From contig CAZXTD010000044.1 of NCBI GenBank assembly GCA_964643575.1, positions 1 through 27,454 on the forward strand: a DNA stretch of 27,454 bases. The letters are read 5' to 3'. Both the position numbers and the translations under genes were made by a program. Below the pieces are notes generated by a model. That model searched no databases. It saw only the letters and a program-made list of their open reading frames with translations, and was not told the origin of the DNA. This stretch comes from Glaciecola sp964643575 (GTDB lineage: Bacteria > Pseudomonadota > Gammaproteobacteria > Enterobacterales > Alteromonadaceae). The first letter of the stretch is position 1. Every line of letters begins with the position of its first letter. This document shows, piece by piece, positions 22,400-27,454 of this stretch.

Positions 22400-24022
22400 T
22401 TGTCGAAAGCCGATGTGAGTTTAGAACATTTGTTCAAGGTCTTTACAAAGCCTGAGCACGATGATTCGACGCTTGCTAAAATAGAACGACACTTGTCGGA
22501 TAATGTGTCCGACTTCTTGTCGCAGCATGTGGTGACTAAAAAGACTTCTCTTGAAGAAATAGAGAAGGATTTTATGGAGCACCTAGTGCCTAATGCGCCA
22601 GATTTTGTCTCTAGCCACGCAGAAGTTTTGCTCGATAAACTCGTTGCACATTCTGTTAATACATATTCGCCTACATTTATCGGGCACATGACATCAGCTT
22701 TGCCCTACTTTCATCTCCCCTTGGCAAAGTTATTGGTTGGGCTCAACCAAAACCTAGTTAAAATTGAAACCTCCAAAGCATTTACGCCTCTCGAAAGACA
22801 AACCTTAGGCATGATGCATAGTCTTATTTATAAGCATGATAACGATTTTTACACAGAATACTTGCATAGTGCTAAGCACTCATTAGGCGCTTTTTGTTCA
22901 GGTGGAACAATCGCCAATATTACCGCTTTATGGGTTGCTCGTAATAAACTTTTGGGCCCACAAAAAGGCTTTGCGGGTGTAGCAAAAACAGGCTTAGCCT
23001 CAGCCTATCGTCATTTCGGTATTAATAATTTGGGTCTAATGGCGTCTAAAAGAGGTCACTATTCCTTAGGTAAAGCTGCAGACGTATTGGGTATTGGCCG
23101 TGACAACATGCTAATGGTAGGCGAGGGCAGTCATGTACTGTCGCCAGAACTTGCCCTGAAGGCAGGTCTTGAATATCAGGCCCAAGGCAATAAACTGTTA
23201 TCCATTGTGGCGATTGCAGGCACGACTGAAACGGGCCACGTTGACCCAATCGACGAACTCAGCGACGTCGCAAAAGAATTAGGCACATGGTTACATGTCG
23301 ATGCGGCGTGGGGCGGTGCGACTTTGTTCTCAGAAAAGCATCGCAGTATATTACGCGGTATCGAAAAGGCCGATTCAGTCACCATTGATGCGCACAAACA
23401 AATGTACGTGCCCATGGGTGCAGGAATGGCATTGTTTAAAGACCCACACGATGCAAATGCTGTCCGTCATCATGCTCAGTATATTTTGCGACAAGGTTCT
23501 AAAGATTTAGGGTCGACGACATTAGAGGGTTCCCGCAACGGCATGGCTTTGATGGTTTATTCATCACTGCATATTTTAGGTAAAGGTGGTTATGAGCTCT
23601 TAATCGATAAGTCTATTGCTCTAGCAAATGAATTTGCTGAGATGATAGACAAACATCCAGATTTTGAGTTAATTACGGCTCCTGTATTGTCTTTGTTAAC
23701 TTATCGCTTACGCCCTCGACATTTACAAGCGATGGCGAACGCAGAGCATGCACAAATGAAAGCACTAAACGCGTCACTTGATTCACTCACTGTAGCGATT
23801 CAAAAGCAACAGCGTGAAGCGGGCAAGTCTTTTGTATCTCGCACGCGCATTGAGGCAGAGCAATATAATGGGCTAGCCACGACTGTTTTTAGAGTGGTAT
23901 TAGCAAATCCGCTAACGACCAAAGAAGACCTTGAAGCTATTTTAGACGAACAGCTCGTGTTTGCGAATAAGCACAGTATTTGGCGTTCGCTCGCTGGGCA
24001 ACAGCTCACTAAAATTGCCTAA
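22400..24022 (+). CDS. panP: Pyridoxal-dependent aspartate 1-decarboxylase, PanP type
   Basis: A 540-residue group II PLP decarboxylase. The PLP-binding Lys is about residue 333 in TIDAHKQMYVPMGAG, with HVDAAWGG upstream as the conserved Asp motif and FCSGGTIANITALW binding the phosphate. The length and N-terminal region match the PanP family described in Vibrio and relatives. PanP makes beta-alanine from aspartate for pantothenate and CoA synthesis when PanD is absent. A glutamate decarboxylase-like role is less likely but not excluded. The start is TTG 22400, with AAGGG at 22388-22392 seven bases upstream. A hairpin terminator follows at 24040. The gene stands alone, divergent from the EAL gene. 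Confidence 0.87.
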   Translation: MSKADVSLEHLFKVFTKPEHDDSTLAKIERHLSDNVSDFLSQHVVTKKTSLEEIEKDFMEHLVPNAPDFVSSHAEVLLDKLVAHSVNTYSPTFIGHMTSALPYFHLPLAKLLVGLNQNLVKIETSKAFTPLERQTLGMMHSLIYKHDNDFYTEYLHSAKHSLGAFCSGGTIANITALWVARNKLLGPQKGFAGVAKTGLASAYRHFGINNLGLMASKRGHYSLGKAADVLGIGRDNMLMVGEGSHVLSPELALKAGLEYQAQGNKLLSIVAIAGTTETGHVDPIDELSDVAKELGTWLHVDAAWGGATLFSEKHRSILRGIEKADSVTIDAHKQMYVPMGAGMALFKDPHDANAVRHHAQYILRQGSKDLGSTTLEGSRNGMALMVYSSLHILGKGGYELLIDKSIALANEFAEMIDKHPDFELITAPVLSLLTYRLRPRHLQAMANAEHAQMKALNASLDSLTVAIQKQQREAGKSFVSRTRIEAEQYNGLATTVFRVVLANPLTTKEDLEAILDEQLVFANKHSIWRSLAGQQLTKIA

Positions 24023-24039
24023 GCCTAGAATAATATCCA

Positions 24040-24065
24040 ATCACAATCCTTTTGTGATACTTTTT
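24040..24065 (+). terminator. Intrinsic terminator after panP
   Basis: ATCACAA (24040-24046) and TTGTGAT (24052-24058) form a 7-bp stem with a TCCTT loop, followed by a T-rich stretch starting TTTTT at 24061. The stem is AT-rich, so strength is uncertain. Confidence 0.55.
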
Positions 24066-24224
24066 ATATAATTTACCTTCATACTCAAAATCGTTAATTA
24101 AGGAAATAATTTCTTAGTTAGTGCGGTCTATTTCAATAGTGCGCGAAACTTCTGTCTCTACCGCGCTTGGTTAGTTAAATGCACTTGTGTTTTAGACAGA
24201 CAAATAATATTGAGGATACAAAGT

Positions 24225-24466
24225 ATGGATAAGATTTTAGTGGTTGAAGACGATATTGATATCGCCACGCTTATCAAGGTAAATTTATCGGAGCTGGGCT
24301 TGCATGTAGATCATCATATTGATGGTCAGCATGGTCTAAATGCTGCGCTTAACAATGATTACTGCTTAGTATTGCTTGATGTTATGTTGCCTTCTTTGGG
24401 TGGCCTAGACATTTGTAGAAATTTACGTGAGCGCAAACCCGAGCAAGCAATTATCATGCTTACGGC
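24225..24466 (+). CDS. Response regulator receiver domain, 3' end lost in gap (RR fragment 1)
   Basis: The first 80 residues of a two-component response regulator. MDKILVVEDDIDIATLIKVN starts the receiver fold with the acidic pair, and VLLDVMLPSLGGLDICR holds the phosphorylation Asp. The frame is cut by ten Ns right after IIMLTA, so the rest of the receiver and any output domain are missing. ATG 24225 is chosen because GAGGA at 24212-24216 lies eight bases upstream. The fragment is related to, but clearly not identical with, the receiver that follows the gap, so the two are likely from different genes or the join is wrong. Confidence 0.75.
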
Positions 24467-24476
24467 NNNNNNNNNN
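24467..24476. other. Assembly gap (10 Ns)
   Basis: Ten undetermined bases. The true gap must be larger than ten bases if both flanks are correct, because the right side starts in the middle of a receiver domain whose first part is not the left fragment. Confidence 0.97.
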
Positions 24477-24478
24477 AT

Positions 24479-25129
24479 GTAACTCATACTGAATCCGGTA
24501 AGCAGGGGTTGGCGTTAGCACTTAAGAACACCTATGAGTTGTTATTGTTGGACGTTATGTTACCCGGTGTTAATGGCTTGGATATCTGCCGCGATATCAG
24601 GTTAAAGAAACCTGAGCAAGCCATAGTTATGCTTACTTCAAAAAATTCCGAGACTGACCGTGTACTCGGTTTGGAGCTAGGCGCAGATGACTATATGACC
24701 AAGCCATTTAGTATTCGTGAATTACAAGCCAGAGTACGCTCACAAATTCGTAAAGCTCATTTATTGGCCAATGTGCAGGCTCAACCCATTACACCACAGC
24801 ATCTAATTGAACAAGGCAACATCAAAATCAATCAACAAACACGTGAAGTCTTTTGTAACGACCGAACAGTAGAATTAACAGCGACTGAGTTCGATCTTTT
24901 GTATCATTTAATGCAGCACCCCAACCAGGTTTTTTCGCGTGCTCAATTGCTAGAGTCGGTATGGGGTTATCAGCATAGCGGTTACGAACACACTGTAAAC
25001 TCTCATATCAACCGTTTGCGCGCTAAAGTAGAAGCGGATGCAGCAAACCCAGACCACGTACAAACAGTTTGGGGTGTCGGATACAAATTTAATGTGCCGA
25101 AACAAACAGCACAAGCGCAGGCGAACTAG
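24479..25129 (+). CDS. OmpR/PhoB-type response regulator, 5' end lost in gap (RR fragment 2)
   Basis: The frame is open from the gap edge (VTHTESGKQG) to TAG 25127-25129, giving about 216 residues. The receiver part has LLLLDVMLPGVNGLDICRDI with the phospho-acceptor Asp, the MLTSK switch Thr and DYMTKPFSIREL with the conserved Lys. A winged-helix DNA-binding domain of the PhoB/OmpR class follows (VELTATEFDLLYHLMQHPNQ, SRAQLLESVWG, HTVNSHINRLRAKVE, VWGVGYKF). About 30-35 N-terminal residues are missing in the gap; the internal TTG at 24509 is not the true start. The sensor kinase gene begins one base after the stop, so this is its natural partner. Confidence 0.85.
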   Translation, partial: VTHTESGKQGLALALKNTYELLLLDVMLPGVNGLDICRDIRLKKPEQAIVMLTSKNSETDRVLGLELGADDYMTKPFSIRELQARVRSQIRKAHLLANVQAQPITPQHLIEQGNIKINQQTREVFCNDRTVELTATEFDLLYHLMQHPNQVFSRAQLLESVWGYQHSGYEHTVNSHINRLRAKVEADAANPDHVQTVWGVGYKFNVPKQTAQAQAN

Positions 25130-25130
25130 T

Positions 25131-26627
25131 ATGTGGCGACCAAGGTTGTGCTTTTATCAGCGTCTTTCAGTCTCTTTAGTCGCGGTTTTTTTTGGCGTTA
25201 TTACACTGTTTATTGTGGCCTCTTCATATTTGCAAGAGGCCGTTACACATGAGGGCGAACAGCGATTACATTTGTCTTTAGCGAGCCATCTGGTACACGA
25301 TAATCCTTTGCTGAAAACCGGCGTTTACGATTACGATGCTTTAAAAAATCTGTTTCATACCCTGATGGTTTTGGGGCCGAGTTTTGAGTTCTATTTTGTC
25401 GATCCAGCAGGTAAAATTCTGACCTACTCTGCTGAGCAAGGCGACGTTGTGTTGACTGAAATTGATCTTGAACCGGTTAAAACTATGTTGAACGAGTCAA
25501 GTAGTCTGCCGCTTTATGGCACTGACCCTAAGTCACAAACAAAAGAAAAGATTTTTTCTGCCGCTCCGGTATTCAATGGCGATAAATTACAAGGCTATTT
25601 ATACGTGATTATTGGCGGTGCGCAATACGATTCGGTGGTCGATAGTCTTAAAAAGAATAAAGGTATTCAGCAGTTTGTTATGGTGATTGTGGCGGGCACC
25701 TTATTTTTGTTTTTTGCTTTAATGCTGCTGTTTCGTGTATTTACTTTGCCGCTTAAAAGGCTCAGTGACGACATGGACTTATTCCGTAATAGCGGCTTTA
25801 ACCTTACAAACTCAGGAGTAAGCTTATTGCCTTGGAAAGATGATAGCCGCAACGAAGTACAGCGTTTGGGCTACTCGTTTAACGAAATGCTAAAACATAT
25901 CGATCTGCAGTGGGAAAAAATACAAGCGACGGACGCCGAGCGCAGAAGTTTGCTTGCCGATTTATCCCATGACCTGCGCACACCATTGGCTAATTTACAA
26001 GGTTATGTGGAAACCCTTGCTATAAAGGGCGAAAGTTTGCTGCCCCAAGAGCGTCAACAGTTTATCGACATATCACTTAAAAATTTACGCAATCTAAAAC
26101 GTCTTATAGACCAAATTTTTGAATTGGCTTATTTGGAAAGTGGCCATGTGAAGGTAAAAAAAGAAAACTTTTTGCTGACAGAACTATTGCACGACATTGC
26201 TGCTAAATTTACGATAAAAACCAATGAGAAGAATATTAGCCTGCAAGTAGATGGGCAGCATAAAAATGCTTACGTAAATGCTGATATAGAAAAACTTGAA
26301 CGGGTGCTGACCAATTTAATAGAAAATGCAATCAGGCATACGCCCAAAAATGGCAGTATTGAAATAAGTGTTTCTGACCTGAAAGGCCAAGTGGAAGTCT
26401 GTGTGACCGATACGGGTATCGGTATTGCCCCTGAAGAAATCTCTTATATTTTTGATGCCCGTTATCAAGCGAGTAATACTGAACGTGATGCTAATTCGCA
26501 TGTTGGCTTAGGACTGGCAATTAGCCAAAAACTCGTCGTATTACTGGGTTCTAAATTGAGCGTTAAGAGTGAATTGGGATGTGGCACCACGTTTAGCTTT
26601 TGTTTGATGCCAGTGGCGCATTCATGA
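25131..26627 (+). CDS. Sensor histidine kinase
   Basis: A 498-residue inner-membrane kinase. Transmembrane segment 1 is about residues 13-35 (RLSVSLVAVFFGVITLFIVA) and segment 2 about 184-205 (FVMVIVAGTLFLFFALMLLF). The periplasmic sensor of roughly 145 residues between them is not recognised. A HAMP linker follows (LPLKRLSDDMD). The dimerisation/phosphoacceptor helix has LSHDLRTPLANLQGY with His280. The ATPase part has NLIENAIRHTP (N box), DTGIGI (G1) and GLGLAI (G2). The ATG at 25131 follows the regulator stop after one base. Signal and target genes cannot be read from the sequence. Confidence 0.9.
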   Translation: MWRPRLCFYQRLSVSLVAVFFGVITLFIVASSYLQEAVTHEGEQRLHLSLASHLVHDNPLLKTGVYDYDALKNLFHTLMVLGPSFEFYFVDPAGKILTYSAEQGDVVLTEIDLEPVKTMLNESSSLPLYGTDPKSQTKEKIFSAAPVFNGDKLQGYLYVIIGGAQYDSVVDSLKKNKGIQQFVMVIVAGTLFLFFALMLLFRVFTLPLKRLSDDMDLFRNSGFNLTNSGVSLLPWKDDSRNEVQRLGYSFNEMLKHIDLQWEKIQATDAERRSLLADLSHDLRTPLANLQGYVETLAIKGESLLPQERQQFIDISLKNLRNLKRLIDQIFELAYLESGHVKVKKENFLLTELLHDIAAKFTIKTNEKNISLQVDGQHKNAYVNADIEKLERVLTNLIENAIRHTPKNGSIEISVSDLKGQVEVCVTDTGIGIAPEEISYIFDARYQASNTERDANSHVGLGLAISQKLVVLLGSKLSVKSELGCGTTFSFCLMPVAHS

Positions 26628-26635
26628 TATTACAA

Positions 26636-26660
26636 GACTAAGCATGTAACATGCTTAGTC
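26636..26660. terminator. Bidirectional terminator hairpin between kinase and ntrC
   Basis: GACTAAGCATG (26636-26646) and CATGCTTAGTC (26650-26660) form a perfect 11-bp stem with a TAA loop. It lies between convergent genes and its right arm contains the ntrC stop codon. T-runs on both sides are short, so efficiency is uncertain. Confidence 0.6.
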
Positions 26661-27454
26661 AAATTTTAGTTCTTTTAGTTTTCGAGTGAGAGTGTTTCTA
26701 CCCCAACCCAAACGTTTTGCTGCTTCTTGTTTGTGTCCATGGGTATGGTTAAGCGCGCACTCTAGTAAAACGCGTTCAAAATCCACTAGCGCAGTGTCCA
26801 AAATATCGTTTTTACCCATTTGTAACTGCTCGTTTGCCCAGCTATGCAAAAGCGCGGTCCAGTCATCATCACTACTTGCACTTGCGTTACTTTCTTTAAC
26901 TTGACTAAGCTCCGGCGGAAAGTCAGCAGGTTTTATTTCTTGCCCACTCGCCATTACAGTTAACCAGCGGCAAGTGTTCTCGAGTTGCCTTACATTACCA
27001 GGCCACCTAAGCTCTGATAGTCGCTGGGCTGCTTCTTTGCCTAAACTCTTTATTTCTACCCCAAGTTCACTTGCTGCTTTATTTAAGAAGTGCCTCGCTA
27101 AAAGCGGAATATCTTCACGCCGTTCGCTCAAACTCGGAATATGAATACGAATAACATTTAAACGGTGATACAAGTCTTCACGAAAGCTGCCATCCTCAAC
27201 TCTTTTTTCTAAGTCTTGATGGGTAGCGGCGATAATCCTAACGTCTACCGATACTGGATTGTGCCCTCCAACGCGATAAAACTGCCCATCAGCAAGGACC
27301 CTGAGTAGTCTTGTTTGTACATCTACAGGCATATCACCAATTTCATCTAAAAATAAAGTCCCACCGTCGGCTTGTTCAAATCTACCTGTACGCATATTTT
27401 GAGCACCCGTAAATGCGCCTTTTTCGTGTCCAAATAATTCGGATTCGACTAAAT
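26655..27454 (-). CDS. ntrC: NtrC (nitrogen regulation response regulator), C-terminal part
   Basis: 265 residues of a sigma-54-dependent activator, open to the right edge of the window, so the receiver and Walker A parts are missing. Visible: ESELFGHEKGAFTGA with the GAFTGA loop that contacts sigma-54, GGTLFLDEIGDMP (Walker B), FREDLYHRLNVIRIHIPSL and the sensor region LRWPGNVRQLEN. The C terminus has a Fis-type helix-turn-helix, HKQEAAKRLGWGRNTLTRKL, very close to the end of enteric NtrC (GlnG). The ATG at 27393-27395 is internal and not the true start. NtrC, phosphorylated by NtrB, activates nitrogen-assimilation genes at sigma-54 promoters. Confidence 0.92.
   Translation of the reverse strand, partial: LVESELFGHEKGAFTGAQNMRTGRFEQADGGTLFLDEIGDMPVDVQTRLLRVLADGQFYRVGGHNPVSVDVRIIAATHQDLEKRVEDGSFREDLYHRLNVIRIHIPSLSERREDIPLLARHFLNKAASELGVEIKSLGKEAAQRLSELRWPGNVRQLENTCRWLTVMASGQEIKPADFPPELSQVKESNASASSDDDWTALLHSWANEQLQMGKNDILDTALVDFERVLLECALNHTHGHKQEAAKRLGWGRNTLTRKLKELKFD

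Noticed and set aside
22372..22689. 105-codon minus-strand frame at the start of panP
   Set aside because: Antisense to the panP N-terminal region; no Shine-Dalgarno or recognisable domain.
1..27454. CRISPR arrays, tRNA, rRNA, insertion sequences or prophage attachment sites
   Set aside because: No regular direct-repeat array, no transposase or integrase gene, no cloverleaf or rRNA-like sequence was seen by eye; very short or diverged copies could be missed.

Overview
This window comes from a gammaproteobacterial chromosome, most likely a marine Alteromonadales-type organism. That is inferred from gene content: NhaD, PanP aspartate decarboxylase, YadGH-like transporter, NtrC and a DUF885 protein, in moderately AT-rich DNA. 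I ran no database search, so genus and species are not claimed. A run of 10 Ns at 24467-24476 marks an assembly gap, so gene order across it is unproven.

Layout. 1-620: the 3' end of a DUF885 gene and a small VOC-fold protein. 654-11987: the centrepiece. One ketoacyl-ACP synthase III (KAS III) gene lies on the minus strand. Diverging from it is a tightly packed plus-strand run of 12 clear genes (1846-11987): a second KAS III, SDR reductase, PseG-like hydrolase, Rieske oxygenase, PseI-like nonulosonate synthase, SpsF-like cytidylyltransferase, acyl carrier protein, SDR, PseH-like GNAT, second acyl carrier protein, short AMP-forming ligase and FabG-like SDR. 12011-18641: housekeeping and membrane genes (PRC-barrel, FAH-family, DUF2721, a 62-residue membrane peptide, CNNM/CBS protein, DoxX, an unknown protein, NhaD). 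18800-22008: a YadG/YadH-like ABC exporter pair, an unusual TrmB-like methyltransferase, and a divergent EAL protein overlapping it tail to tail. 22400-27454: PanP, one or two response regulators broken by the gap, a sensor histidine kinase, and the C-terminal part of NtrC running off the right edge.

How the cluster may work (inference). PseG, PseH-like GNAT, PseI and SpsF point to synthesis and CMP-activation of a pseudaminic-acid-like nonulosonic acid. The two KAS III enzymes, three SDRs, two carrier proteins and ligase form a miniature fatty-acid-type system. It could make a short acyl group, for example 3-hydroxybutyryl, on a dedicated carrier for N-acylation of the sugar. The Rieske oxygenase could add a hydroxyl to the sugar or acyl group. 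PseB, PseC and any glycosyltransferase are not in the window, so the pathway must be completed elsewhere and the acceptor (flagellin, LPS or capsule) is unknown.

Several starts appear to be TTG with good Shine-Dalgarno sequences. Two genes (the 62-residue membrane peptide and yadG) have leader hairpins that touch the ribosome-binding region.
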